Positions 49,085-62,166 are shown, numbered from the stretch's first letter. The stretch: 64,000 nucleotides of DNA from Oncomelania hupensis (GCA_036898135.1 CM072512.1:22834234-22898233), one strand, 5' to 3'. Numbers and translations: made by a program. The notes: generated by a model from the letters alone, not told the origin.

Positions 49085-51478
49085 TAAATAAATAGGTTAA
49101 TAATTACACGAATGACTGTGTTGTCATATATATTATTATACATCACTTTTATAATTAATTTTGCAGATGCCTACATATTTTACATTTGAAAGAAAACAGT
49201 GTGTCGCAATGTTTACACTCCAGGGGGAGAGAGTTCCATACACTAGCTCCATTAAACGATAGGCTATTTTTGTATAAATCAATGCGAGGGAGGGGTAGTT
49301 TATAATTATACAGTCTATGCCCATCAACTGGCTTAATAAAAAATGTATCAAGATATGCAGGTGTTTCTCCGTGTGTGATTTTGAACATAAGGATAGCTGT
49401 ATTAAATATAAATTGTTTTTGAAGTGGTAATATTCGGAGTTCTTGATATTTTTCATTAGTTGTAGCATCTGTATTTATATTATTATAAGATTTATAAAGT
49501 ATCTTGATTGCTCTTTTATGAAGACTATTTAGATGTTTAATTTGAGCGTCACTGGCATTACACCAAATAATCGATGCATAATTAAAATGAGACATACAGT
49601 GGGCATAGAAAAAAGATTTTAATGCATCAGCCGTAACAAAATGTCTAAGTTTATTTAGGAGGAAGAGGTTTTTAGAATTTTTTTTACAGATATGGTTAAC
49701 GTGTGACCGCCAGCTAAAATCATCATCGATGATTATGCCTAGCACCTTATGTTCATGAACTTGCTCAATACTGTACGACCCTAAGTTTAGATTAAGGGGA
49801 AAAGATCCATTTTGGCGTTTTTGTCGTGTAGTGAGAAGCATACTTTTGCTTTTATTAGGATTTAATTTCATTCTATTGATGCAACACCAGTTATTAATTT
49901 CATTTATGCTTATTTGAAGACTTTGCTCCACCTCCTGTAAATTTGTATTATGAGTATGGAGGGATGAATCATCAGCAAATAGTTCAAGATTAACATTTTG
50001 TGTGAGAAAAAGGGGCATGTCATTGATAAAGATACAGAATAAAATAGGACCAAGGATCGATCCTTGAGGAACTCCACAAGTTACATCACCAGAAGACGAA
50101 AAGGAACCATTAGTGTATACTGATTGGTGCCTGTTTGATAAATATGATTTAAAAAATAATACAGATGCAGAATTTTGGAAATAGAATTTTAACTTATTTA
50201 TTAAGATGTTATGGTTAACTAGGTCAAATGCCTTTTGAAGGTCAAGAAAAACTGCCCCTACAATGTCTTGCTTGTTTATAGCATCAAGCCAAGCATCACA
50301 AATATGGGCGAGTGCTGTTTGACAAGAGTGTTTAGGTCTAAAGCCAGACTGAAAAGGATGAAAAAGAGCGTTATTTTCTAAATATTTCATAAGGTTAATG
50401 TGAATATGTCTTTCCAGGGGTTTAGATAGTACAGGCAGAATGGAAATTGGTCGAAAGTTGTCAAGAACTGAAGTATCACTTGTTTTAGGTAAAGGTATAA
50501 CTTTAGCTTCTTTAAATATTGAAGGAAACTGACTTTGATCAATGCATAGATTATAGATGTAGGTTAAAGGTTCAATGATATAAGGAAGAGACAATTTTAT
50601 AATGAATGCATTTAGATTATAAATGTCCATAGACTTTTTATTTTTCATTTTTAATATTAGGGAAGTTACATCATGTTCTGTTAACCGAGGTATAAGAAAT
50701 GAGGCAGATTCGTGAAGTTTGTTTTTACAAAACAGGTTGACCTTATCATATATTGTATCTGTGTTTGTGTTTGCAGTATTAGATTTAAGAATAGAGTCAG
50801 TTAATGAAATAAAATATTAAATTCATCATTAGAAAAATTAAATTGATTTGTTTTTCTTGTTCTAGATTTTTTGCAAAATGCGTTCATTGCTTGCCAAATG
50901 CAAGTGATATTAGTGTTTTCAGTTGATAATAAAGTTTGAAAATATTTTTTCTTTGCATTTCTTACGAGAGTAAGGACTTTATTACGTTGCTTTTTATACA
51001 GATCAAACTGTTTTTGTTTTTTATGTCTGTCACGCAAGGACATGGCAGCTTTAATTTCAGTTGTCATCCAGGTGGGAACGGATGCATGTTTTTACTCTCT
51101 TCCTCTGGATTGGAGCATGTGCATCAACCACAGAAAGTAATAGTTTTAAAAATTTTTCTGGCGGTTTCATTAGGGTTATTATATGCTCTTAAATTGTTGA
51201 AATTAATCAAACTTAAGTCCTGTAAATATGCGGACTTATCAAAATTCTTAAAGTTTCTATACATAATGTAGGTATGTCCTTTAAACTGTGGTTTTGGAAG
51301 ATGGCATGAACATTTGCAAAGAATGGCTTTATGATCGCTGACAGACACGTCAGACGTGAAAGCAGCAGAAATTATATTATTGTTGTTACTGTATATATGA
51401 TCAAGAAGAGTTGAATTAGTTTCTGTTACTCTTGTTGGTTCTTGAATAAACTTGTTTCACGATGAAAAGGTGATCTTA
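49085..51478 (-). mobile_element. CR1/Jockey-like LINE, endonuclease C-terminus to 3' UTR
   Basis: The 5' end is cut at the GA array (51484). First readable is the end of an APE-type endonuclease: 'EPTRVTETNSTLLDHIY' then 'SDVSVSDHKAILC', whose SDH motif holds the catalytic histidine. A basic linker follows ('TWMTTEIKAAMSLRDRHKK', 51067-50801), then RT. Frameshifts are visible near 51125, 51075 and 50815; otherwise decay is slight. The 3' UTR after the RT stop (49155) is short and ends in the TAA array. Confidence 0.9.
49155..50815 (-). CDS. CR1/Jockey-like LINE reverse transcriptase
   Basis: One open frame holds the entire RT: 'LDNFRPISILPVLSKPLERH', 'HPFQSGFRPKHSCQTALAHI', 'GAVFLDLQKAFDLVNHNIL' (first catalytic Asp), 'TCGVPQGSILGPILFCIF', 'NLELFADDSSLHTH' (catalytic Asp pair) and 'NRMKLNPNKSKSMLL'. 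The thumb and C-terminal region end in 'GASVWNSLPLECKHCDTLF' and 'FKCKICRHLQN'. From the first in-frame ATG (50648) it gives 497 aa, but the frame extends upstream to about 50815 and was once joined to linker and endonuclease. It differs clearly from both the RTE copies and the L2-like ORF. Clade assignment within CR1/Jockey is uncertain without a tree. The RT core looks intact, yet frameshifts upstream make the element non-autonomous. Confidence 0.92.
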
Positions 51479-51480
51479 TA

Positions 51481-51826
<346 letters not shown>

Positions 51827-51954
51827 GCGTTTGGGTGAAAAGGAGATAGCTTTCCTAAATAAAGACCACTTCAGAGATCTGGCGTGTGAAGGGAACGAAC
51901 ATCTCTGCTTCCATGTTGCTGCGTTCGGACATCAGTTGCTCCCCTTGAGGCACG

Positions 51955-51957
<3 letters not shown>

Positions 51958-52018
<61 letters not shown>
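51958..52018. repeat. (CT)n array
   Basis: 30 CT units. The 130 bp to its left and right between two opposite-strand purine arrays contain nothing recognised, though 'aataaagcgcc' and 'gtgtaaca' at 52097-52135 resemble an LTR end. Confidence 0.92.
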
Positions 52019-52019
<1 letters not shown>

Positions 52020-52165
52020 AGTTGCTCTCCACCAGCAACAGGCACTGTGCCCAGTATGCACGTTTATGTAATCAGCTGCTCATTACTTTGCCTTTAATAA
52101 AGCGCCTTCTGTCACTTCTAGTTATACGTGTAACAATACTGGCTTTTCTGTTTAAGGACCATACA

Positions 52166-52240
52166 GCGTAGTTGAGACTCGCCGAGGTAGCTCTCACTCG
52201 TGAGAGGGCAAATATGAGACTCGGCGAGTATCAGCTACGC
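52166..52240. repeat. Nested palindrome / potential multi-arm hairpin
   Basis: GCGTAG (52166-52171) pairs with CTACGC (52235-52240), ACTCGCCGAG (52177-52186) with CTCGGCGAGT (52220-52229), and an inner CTCTCAC (52191-52197) with GTGAGAG (52200-52206). Pairing is exact in each arm. No second copy in the window. It is followed by a poly-C tract at 52255-52268. Confidence 0.75.
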
Positions 52241-52731
52241 AGTATGTTTGAGGTCTCCCCCCCCCCCCTTTTCCCCCCCTTTTTTTTCCTTTCACTGTTT
52301 GAGCGAAGACTAAATTTAAGACGGTTGGGGACGGGTGGAAAGTGGTAAAGGGGTAGAAGAGGAGGGGATAGAAACATAGGCTAAGGATGCAGACATGGGG
52401 ATTTGATCATGGAGTGTGTTGGAAATACAATGAGTCTGCAGATTTGGTAGAGGTCTTCCCATGTTGGCCAAGTTGAATAACATTTTAGGCTACTAGAGAA
52501 GCAAAGAAGGGACTTGTCCACTCGTTGGTGCTCTTACTGGCCAACCACAGTGCCTTAGCTTTCTGCAGAGTGGCATCACTGTTTCCAGGCAACGGATGGC
52601 AGAGAGGTAATGCGGGTGTGAATGATGCCGAGTTGGGGGCCCTGTAGCCTATTTTGCTGCTTTGTGGGTATTTCAAGAGTGACGGGGACCAGTGGCTTTT
52701 GCGTGACAGTCGTCTCCCCTAACCCCCCCTC

Positions 52732-52734
<3 letters not shown>

Positions 52735-52793
<59 letters not shown>

Positions 52794-52977
52794 TTTTTAC
52801 TCTCTCTCTCTCTCTCCCTCTCTCTCTCTGTGAAAATAATATTTTTAATAGTTTTCATTATATCTCTAAATCGTTGTTAGAATGACCGCTGGCGCAGAGT
52901 CATGTACCTCTGACATTGTTGACAAAATAAACAATGAAAGAAATTAGAGCCTGTCTGTACAAGCTGTTGAACGTCTG

Positions 52978-53031
<54 letters not shown>

Positions 53032-53113
53032 CCCATACACACACAATCCGCATACACACATACGCACGCACACTTACACGCACGCTCTCACACACACACA
53101 CACACACACACAC
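52735..53113. repeat. CT and CA microsatellites
   Basis: CT runs at 52735-52785, 52800-52829 and 52980-53029 and CA-rich sequence at 53038-53113, separated by short unique DNA. Confidence 0.9.
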
Positions 53114-53515
53114 AAATTGTTGTTCCCCGATGGAAAACAGATGCAAAGAGAACAAGCTACCTTAAAAGCAACGTCGTGCTTGTTTCGATAAGATCCTTGC
53201 CACTGTGACGGTGGCTCTATTGTTACTGGGCTCTGCACAATGGAATGCTATTACCCACTCGTCTTTGTCAGCGGAGATCGGCTAGTGTAATCACCCTGTG
53301 ACTAATCTTAATACATTTATAAGTTTAGCTCTGTCTGTGTTAGAATGGGGTTACAGAGATAGGGAGAAAGTGTAATAGCTTCACTGACACGCTAGCTCTC
53401 GCACGGCTATGAAACATAGGTAGTCCAGCCACTTGTTAACAGTAAATATCACACATTTATTTCCTCTACTCTATACATAATTCTCTAAACACTATTTGTC
53501 CCAATTCACTTCGAA

Positions 53516-54231
53516 CCCCTTGGGGTCATGAGCAATCTTGCCACTGTAGATTGTTCTAACCTATAAAGGGAAAAGTGAAAGCCCCAGTTGAAAACCTGTC
53601 TTGACTTTGTAGACATGACCGATTCACTGCGGCAACAGTACCCCCGTTGGGGTGCCGGGGGTTTCAGTATAAATAGTATCCCCACTTTCTGGAAATTTAG
53701 TGCTTTAAATTCCCACTGTCGCTGTCTTTCTCATTTGCTCTTTCTCCTTCCTCCTCTGTTCTATCAATCTGCTATACTATCGTCTTCTTCGCTATACCAG
53801 TCATCTACCTTTTTTCTTGAAAACTCTTCCGGGACAAGACTCCTTGTTCGTGCATGTATGAGGTCTGTTGGATCAGCTTGGGAATGTTGGACGCTTTCTG
53901 CCAGGTGGTCACTAGGGCTTCCTATGATGTTATTATTTAGCAATGTAGGCATTTTATATGTATGTGTTTTGTTGATAATTTATAATGATGTTTGTATTCT
54001 ATTTTATTTTTGTAAACGGGGGTTCGATTAGTTGGGGTAAAGCCTCAGCCGTCCCCCTGCGTGGGATGTCTTTATTGTAAAGTGACTGGCTGGTGGAGGG
54101 CATTCAGTTTTCCCACTAGGGTTGTTTCAGCAGATCTTTTATGCGGATTGGGGGTTGTCCGGTCCTGATTTGGCTCGGAAGAGTCCGCTGGACCTAAAGC
54201 AACAATTATGTAATGTAATGTAATGTAATGT
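53516..54231 (+). mobile_element. Family R retroposon, long subfamily, with 13-bp target duplication
   Basis: It is bounded by AATTCACTTCGAA (53503-53515) and AATTCACATCGAA (54232-54244). The solo LTR at 24830 shows the uninterrupted site ('aattcacttcgaatagttt'), which confirms the insertion and its exact ends. It begins CCCCTTGGGGTCATGAGC, has TATAAATAG at 53668-53676, and ends 'ggacctaaagcaacaattatg' then (TAATG)n. Same subfamily as 6015-6719. Confidence 0.93.
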
Positions 54232-54650
54232 AATTCACATCGAATAGTTCGTTCCTTGATGGGTCTATGCTGCTACTGTTCTTGATATTTGCTAATGTCT
54301 CATCATTGGGCTATTTGTTCTGTCTGGCCTGATGTTGGTCTAGGAGAGTGGATTACCGCACAGTCCTTCTATGTCAATGTGGGTGCACGCTTTCGGGGTC
54401 ACTTAACTGAAGTTGAGGTGTGGTGATGGTGTCTCCTCCTTGGTTGTAGACTATAGTGCTATCGTAGCTCAGTGCTAGATGCTCCACTGCAGGTCGAATG
54501 TCAGGGGTGACGCTTTGTGGTCGTCCTCCTGCCTCGGGCCAAGGATGCCTGCTCGTCTGCAAAATATGAAACGAATTTCTGCAACACCGTGTTTACTAAG
54601 AGTGTGTAGAACGTCTCACTGATGGCAGAAACAGCCTCAGTGATTGCTCC

Positions 54651-54659
54651 ACATATATA

Positions 54660-54750
<91 letters not shown>
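54651..54750. repeat. (TA)n array inside the LTR
   Basis: About 48 TA units, where the solo LTR at 25279 has only 'tatatat', so the array expanded in this copy. Confidence 0.95.
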
Positions 54751-54752
<2 letters not shown>

Positions 54753-55467
54753 CGCGACGAACAATCTTTTATGTGGTCCACTGGAAGCTCCACTCTAATT
54801 CCTATACACATACACATCATGGCTAAACTAAACACATGGAGAAGTAATTAACAAGATACACATTCTCCGGTACAGCCACTGGTCTGCAATAAGACACATA
54901 GGAGAAACAACAGTGGGTCCGTAGGGGATACTTCATGGTGGCGAAACCGGTTGCGTTTCCGCCACTTGGTCAAGCAGTTTTACTAACATTCACAATTCTA
55001 AACATGGCAAAACGTCTCAAACATAATACAGCAATAATATCAATAAAGCGCGATGAAACAAAAGATAGATCATTTACCTTTTTGATAATGTCAGGCTGTG
55101 GCTATACTAGGTTGAATTGAATTTCACCCGTCCCTGCTTTAGTCTTCTGCTAGCGATCTTTCAGAGCGTGGCTCCGTCTCGTGTGAGAGTTAGGCACAGA
55201 ATGACCACCTAGTGTAGTGGTCAGCAAAAGCCCGCGAAAACTAGACTACAAGTGGCGCCTCTGGCGGGTGTCTCTGGCCCTACGTCAGCTGAATGAGGTC
55301 ACCGTCACTGCCTAACTGAGCCAGCGTTAGCATACACATGCTTAGCACACAACTGGCTTGCGTCGTCTGCTTGGCATCGACTTTTAATTTACAAAGGCTT
55401 CAGCAGGCTGAACTATTTAAGGCGAGAAGTCTTAGTTCAGGATCTAAATAAATAGTCTTCTGTGACA

Positions 55468-57182
55468 GGCTCCCTCAACTGAAAAAAGGCGATGACTACT
55501 GGATTCGACCTTTTTCTACTACAGAGCCTACAGTAGTTTGACACTGCACTATCCTAGGGTCCTATTTACATACTACTTAAGTTGCTCTACCTGAGCTGCA
55601 ATGCCAGGTAGCTATGGACACTAGTGACAGGGGGTTACTGGACGGGGACAAATTCTGGTGCTGTGGCCCTTAGTTGTGTTGGGTGGGCGACAGCTGAGGT
55701 GTCCTCCGCAGATGACGACTTAGGTAGTCGGCTCCGTGGTTCTCTTTGCCGGGAATGTACTCGATTTGGAAAGAGTATGCCTGAAGGGTTAGTGCCAATC
55801 GCATCAGGCGCGAGTTCAAGGATTTGGAGGCTGCCAGGAACGATAGCGGTTGATGGTCCCCCTGAACTGTGAAGTGGGTCCCATTCAGGTAGAGTTGGAA
55901 TTTCTGTATGGCCCAGACCAGTCCAAGACATTCATTCTCCGACGTGGCGTAGTGGGTCTCGGCGGGTCGCAGTTTTCTGCTGGCGTCGGCGACATGGAAT
56001 AGCGTCGCTGGATTCTGTGGGTCGCGCTGCAGCAGTACTGCTCCGAGGCCTAAGTCACTTGCGTCGGTGCGAAGAACGAAGGGCTGCGTCAAATCTGGTA
56101 GGTGGAGTACTGGCGCCGATGTCATTTTGTCCTTGAGGGTTTGGAATGCCGTCTCGCATTCGGCTGACCAAACGACTTTGTCCGGAGCGGTTTTCCGGGT
56201 CCCATTGGTCAGTGGCACGGCGATGCTGTTGTAGTTGGTGATGAATTTCTGGTAGAAGCCACAGAGCCCCAGAAACGACTGCACTTCCTTTTTGGTCTTG
56301 GGCCTTGGAGCGTCGAGCAAACGTTTCACGGTCTTTCATACCTGCCGCAGGCTCCCTTGACTGTGTGTCCCAGAAATTCTAATTCCGTGAACCCATTCTG
56401 ACACTTGGTGTGTCTTGCCGTCAATTTGGTGTCTCTGAGGCGGGCGAGTAGTGGTTGTAGGAGAGTGACATGTTCCTCCCACGTAGGTGTTGCTATGAGG
56501 ATGTCATCCATAAACGAGAATAGGTGCTCGCTGATCAGGGGTGCCAAGAGTTTCCGCATCATCGCGCTAAAGATGCTGGGTGCGTTGTGTAGCCCGAAGG
56601 GAAGTACGTTGAACTCGAAGTGTCCCTCCACGGTGCTAAACGCTAGATACTTTAGGACTTGCGGTTGTACTGGTATTTGATAGTACCCTTTGCTGAGGTC
56701 GATGCGTGAGAAGTACTTCGCTCGCTGTAGCTTGGCAAATAGATCGGTCTGGTCCGGGAGTGGTTCAGGCTGGAACTGCGTTACGGCATTCAGAAGTCTG
56801 AAGTCGATGCACAGTCGATGATTTCCGTTGGGCTTTCGCAATAATACCTTGCCTGCGCTGTAGGGTGAAGTAGACGCTGATATGATTCCTGCTGCCAGTA
56901 AGGTGTCTATCTCTTCCTTGATGGCTCGCTGCTGTGACAGTGGCATCGGGTAGAGCTTCTGGCGGACTGGGATTGGGTCGGTCACCGTTAGGGTTACTTC
57001 GACGAGGTCTGTCCTCCGTGGTCGGTCTGTGAGCACAGTCTTGATGTTGTCGAATGACCTGTAGTACTTGCTGTTGCTGTTTGGCGGCGAGATTTCCGTT
57101 GAGTATCACATCCTTGTTGGTCTCCTTGGATTGCAGGGGGTACTCTACGGCATTTGTCTCCATGCTTTCTCCTTCCAACCAA
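55468..57182 (-). pseudogene. Gypsy family A pol remnant: RT and RNase H
   Basis: Two main minus-strand frames. 57036-56326 (236 aa) is RT: 'EIDTLLAAGIISASTSPYSA', 'RLCIDFRLLNAVT', 'YFSRIDLSKGYYQIPV', 'FNVLPFGLHNAPSIF', 'LFSFMDDILIATPTWEEHV' (FMDD catalytic box) and 'TELEFLGHTVKGA'. A frameshift near 56335 leads to 56329-55670 (219 aa). That frame has the connection ('KKEVQSFLGLCGFYQKFI'), RNase H ('FVLRTDASDLGLGAVLLQR', 'ATSENECLGLVWAIQKFQLY', 'GDHQPLSFLAA') and the tether ('YIPGKENHGADYLSRH'). Part of the pre-RT region lies in another frame up to 57178. Integrase is missing: only 200 bp separate RNase H from the LTR. Gag and protease are not seen and the 5' LTR is absent. Confidence 0.94.
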
Positions 57183-57654
57183 TGTGAATACAGTGCTTTG
57201 TGTTGATTTTATTCACACCTGTTTCATTCCTGTTGAAGCTGAACTAACGGGAATCGAATATTTCAAACAAATGCAGAAAATATAAAACGGATAGACGTTA
57301 GTTAGTATGGTTTTAAATGCGCTTTATTTCTTTATCTGAAAACTGTTTGTTTCTTTATTTAATCTTTTTTTAATTTGTCATTTTTCTTGTATTCGAAATT
57401 CACATAGCAAAATCGCAAGAGTTTGGGCCTTCATTCTCTATGCGCAGTCCTTATTAATTTCATCAAGTCTTCGTCCTCAATGCTCCTTCATGACATTATG
57501 CACGTATCTCACATTATAGTACTTCCATATGTAACCATTTGCACAGTATGTAATCATGTGTAATGAAACCTCACATTTTGATACATATAAAATAACTTCT
57601 AATCTGATCTGACGTCTCTTCATTGTCATCTCTTACAATGGCATAGCGATGTTG
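57183..57654. other. Non-coding spacer, nothing recognised
   Basis: AT-rich sequence between the Gypsy remnant and the RTE 3' tail. Confidence 0.5.
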
Positions 57655-59542
57655 CATCCCTATCCTATCCTGTCCCGTAACCCGAAGGTCGTAAGGGCAC
57701 CACAGATGATCGTTTAACCAGCATACTCCATCTTTCTCTGTCCTCAGCAGCCCTGATGGCTTCGCTCAGTGTCAAACCAGTCCATTCTCGAATGTTGTCC
57801 TCCCACTCTTTTTCGGTCTCCCTCTTCTTCTACCTCCTTTCATTGTGCCTTGCAGAATAGTCTTTGCAAGGCCTGATGATCTGGTGACGTGACCATACCA
57901 TCGGAGTTTCCGTTTCTTCACCACTGTTAGCAGGTCATCGTGTTGTCCAATGGCTTGTGTGATGGTCTGTCGGACTTCGTCGTTGGTGATGTGTTGGGTA
58001 TAGGAAATGCCCAGAAGTCTTCTGTAGCACCTCATCTCCATGCTTTGTATTCTTCGTTGGAGATCTGCTGTGAGGGTCCATGCTTCGCAAGCATATAGGA
58101 AGATGGAGATGACAAGGGAGCGCAGCAATTACTTTGGAATGTAGACTGATGGTCCTGTCTTTCCAAATGGGCTTCAACCTTGTCAGGGCAGCAGTTGTTT
58201 GTGCGATCCTAGAGAGGACTTCCTGTCTGGACCCATTGTCTGATACAATGGCTCCTAAATATTTGAAGCTATGCACTGTGTTGAGGGATTGGCCTTGGAC
58301 TTTGATGTCCGTATTGATGCCATCGGTGTTGTTGGTCATCATTTTGGTCTTCTCTGCACTTATTTCCATTCCATAGGCTTTGGAGGTGGTGTCAAGCCTC
58401 TGTACCAGTTGTTTCAAGTTCTTGTTCCTCTCCAGCCAATCCATCAATGTCATCTGCAAAACGAAGATTGGAGATTGCTCTACCCCTATGCTGACTGTGC
58501 CTTCATGGTCTGCAAGAGCATCTGACATGATGCGCTCTAGGAAGATGTTGAAGAGTGTTGGAGAGAGTAGGCATCCTTGACGCACACCGATTGTTGTTCT
58601 GAACCAGTTCCCGATGGCGCTGTTGTGGAGGACTGCACTGGTAGCCTTGTCATACAGGCTTTTGATGACTTCAATAATTTTAGGGCTGATGTTGTACACT
58701 TTCATTGTTGCCCATAGAGCTGCATGCCAGACTCGGTCAAACGCCTTCTTGAAGTCTATGAACACATGATATAGATGTTGTTGGTGCTGTAGGTATTTCT
58801 CACAGATTATTCTGAGGTTGAAAATCTGCTCAGTGGTACTTCGCCCTGCCCTGAATCCTGCTTGTTCTTCAGCTATGATTTGTTCAGCTTGGGGTTTCAA
58901 CCTGTTGAGTATTATTTTCAGGAGGACCTTGCTGGGATGGCTGATGAGGCTGATGGTCCGGTAATTTTCACACTCCTGAAGGTTACCTTTTTTGGGAAGA
59001 GTGATGACAAGCGACTGGGTCCATGGTATAGGCCACTCCCCACTCTGCCAGATCTTGTTACAGATAATGGTGAGGGCATCAATCATCGCTTCTCCTCCTG
59101 CTTGTAGCAGTTCCGCGGGTATGTTGTCCACTCCCGCTGACTTCCCTTTCTTTAGCGCTTTGCACTGCTGCCTCAACTTCTTCCCGGAGAATTGGGAGGA
59201 TTTCTTCTTCTTCTCTGTTCTCGGGACATGCTAGAACTGATGGGTCTCCATTTGGTGTATGGTTGTAAAGGTCAGAGCAGTACTCTGTCCATCTGTCCAA
59301 GACTTCTTGTTCTTCTGTAAGGCATATGCCAGACTTGCTTTGGATCGTGGAGACTTTGGGCTGTTTGACACTTGTCAGCCGCTTCACAGTCTGGTAGGCC
59401 TTCTTGCTGTTGTTCTTGTTCAGACTGTTCTCTATTTCCTGGCATTGATCTTCTATCCAGTTCTCCTTTGCTGTGCGCATGCCTTTTCGGATGTCATTGT
59501 TGATTTTTCGGTAGACATCAGTCCCTGTGAGGTGTTCTTTTT
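57655..59542 (-). mobile_element. RTE-clade LINE copy D, best preserved, running into the assembly gap
   Basis: The 3' end is a GATAG-type tail (plus strand 'cctatcctatcctgtccc' at 57659). The minus-strand reading goes from the linker ('RKGMRTAKENWIEDQCQEIE', 'AYQTVKRLTSVKQPKVSTIQ') through RT to the C-terminal domain. It continues past 59542 into Ns, so an endonuclease may lie in the gap. No TSD partner can be checked because the 5' end is hidden. Confidence 0.92.
57772..59176 (-). pseudogene. RTE reverse transcriptase, copy D
   Basis: The 413-codon frame 59176-57935 covers most of RT: 'SAGVDNIPAELLQAGGEAMI', 'PKKGNLQECENYRTISLISH', 'AEEQAGFRAGRSTTEQIFNL', 'HVFIDFKKAFDRVWHAALW' and 'IGVRQGCLLSPTLFNIFLER'. 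A G run one base short near 58490 shifts the frame, so the FADD box (sequence intact) is read as 'FVLQMTLMD'. An extra A about 50 nt later restores it ('VQRLDTTSKAYGMEISAEKT'). Another frameshift near 58130 moves the C-terminal domain to the frame 58128-57772 ('ACEAWTLTADLQRRIQSMEM', 'KKRKLRWYGHVTRSSGLAKT', 'GGRRRGRPKKSG'). The upstream linker frame joins by a shift near 59155. Three or four single-base changes separate it from a full ORF. Confidence 0.92.
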
Positions 59543-60042
59543 NNNNNNNNNNNNNNNNNNNNNNNNNNNNNNNNNNNNNNNNNNNNNNNNNNNNNNNNNN
59601 NNNNNNNNNNNNNNNNNNNNNNNNNNNNNNNNNNNNNNNNNNNNNNNNNNNNNNNNNNNNNNNNNNNNNNNNNNNNNNNNNNNNNNNNNNNNNNNNNNNN
59701 NNNNNNNNNNNNNNNNNNNNNNNNNNNNNNNNNNNNNNNNNNNNNNNNNNNNNNNNNNNNNNNNNNNNNNNNNNNNNNNNNNNNNNNNNNNNNNNNNNNN
59801 NNNNNNNNNNNNNNNNNNNNNNNNNNNNNNNNNNNNNNNNNNNNNNNNNNNNNNNNNNNNNNNNNNNNNNNNNNNNNNNNNNNNNNNNNNNNNNNNNNNN
59901 NNNNNNNNNNNNNNNNNNNNNNNNNNNNNNNNNNNNNNNNNNNNNNNNNNNNNNNNNNNNNNNNNNNNNNNNNNNNNNNNNNNNNNNNNNNNNNNNNNNN
60001 NNNNNNNNNNNNNNNNNNNNNNNNNNNNNNNNNNNNNNNNNN
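59543..60042. other. Assembly gap (500 N)
   Basis: Exactly 500 N, which suggests a placeholder length. Reading frames crossing it are not real evidence. Confidence 0.99.
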
Positions 60043-60550
60043 TCATTGTCAAGAAAATTACTGCTGACGAGTTTGTCTTCAATTAAATTATTAGTGACAG
60101 AGTTTACTGAAGAAAACAACTAGAAGTTCAATGATTATTCCAGATCTATTTTAGTTTGCTAATCCGCTTGCCGCCAGTTGTAATTATCTTTTGGCGGTTT
60201 ATTCTTTTTGTTGATCGTTTTGAAATTCTGTGGGCCTAACATTAGAGATTTTCGACTAAAAATAAAGTGCTTTTTCCATATTATGTAATGAATATGCTTT
60301 CTGCACCATATTCAGCTTAATGTTTCTGTTTCAGATTTTAGCATGTTTGTCATAAAAAAATAACTGTTTAATGCTTATAATTTAATCGTTTGTATATTAT
60401 CACAAATGTAAATAAATGTTTAAAATAAATAAATAATATAAAATAAATAAAAATTACTCTCTCTTTTTATTGAGTTAGTTTAATTGATCTTGAAGTTATT
60501 TTAGGAAGCTTTAGGGCTTCGATAGGGTAATATCTTTTGGCTCTTCAACT
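60043..60550. other. Non-coding spacer, nothing recognised
   Basis: AT-rich. The sequence right after the gap does not resemble the RTE linker or endonuclease, so the LINE ends inside the gap. Confidence 0.5.
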
Positions 60551-61020
60551 ATGAACAGTCCCTATAGGCCTAGAGGATTTCATGGTTGTATTGTCTTACT
60601 CTTCGTTGCATTTTGTCCTCCGTGCGTTGCTGTCTCCAGCATACAAGGCTGCCGAGAGCAGCATGACCAGACACCGGAGGAAAACGCCAGTTCTGTCATT
60701 AATGATACGCCCCTCAGGACGTCAAGCAGATGATTGAGCTCTGGCACCGTCCAGTCCTAACTTATTGCACACAGAATATCTTCAACCCAATGAGATTTGA
60801 GAGCCTTGCTACTGGATGGTCTCCAATACTCAGTACGATAAGCAGTCTCTGGCAGTGTAAAATTCGCGACTGGCTTATTGCATCCAGAGTGTCTGAAAAT
60901 CAAGTAACTCCAGAGTCGTTCCTCGTGGGAATTCAAAACGTCTCCGCTGTTCGTTCCTGGTTGAAGCAGGCGGATGGAACTCGTATGGATTTATATCAAA
61001 ATTTCAGCAGCTACCTATAA
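60551..61020 (+). pseudogene. Unrecognised candidate coding segment, possibly an exon or broken gene
   Basis: Two plus-strand frames abut with a 4-base ATGA overlap: 60551-60733 (60 aa) and 60730-61020 (96 aa). The first has a signal-peptide-like start: a basic N-terminus, then hydrophobic 'CIVLLFVAFCPPCVAVSS'. The second reads as ordinary mixed protein ('SSLWQCKIRDWLIASRVSEN', 'SFLVGIQNVSAVRSWLKQAD'). GC and codon balance rise compared with the AT-rich flanks, and this is the only non-repeat stretch where that happens. I do not recognise a family. It could be one gene with a frameshift, a real exon pair, or chance. Confidence 0.22.

Positions 61021-62166
<1,146 letters not shown>

Larger units (their letters stand above)
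53204..55467 (-). mobile_element. 3' LTR, Gypsy family A, carrying an R insertion
   Basis: Plus-strand ends TGTGACGG (53204) and TGTGACA (55461-55467) are the same as in the solo LTR at 24509. On the minus strand the LTR follows a purine-rich 'gttgagggagcc' (55468 onward), consistent with a polypurine tract and a 3' LTR. The copy is longer than the solo because of a family R insertion (53516-54231) and an expanded TA array (54651-54750). The outer flank is GCCAC (53199-53203); its partner would lie beyond the lost 5' LTR. Confidence 0.9.

Noticed and set aside
59079..60119. Reading frames spanning the N stretch
   Set aside because: The middle is 500 unknown bases; only the LINE part left of the gap is evidence.
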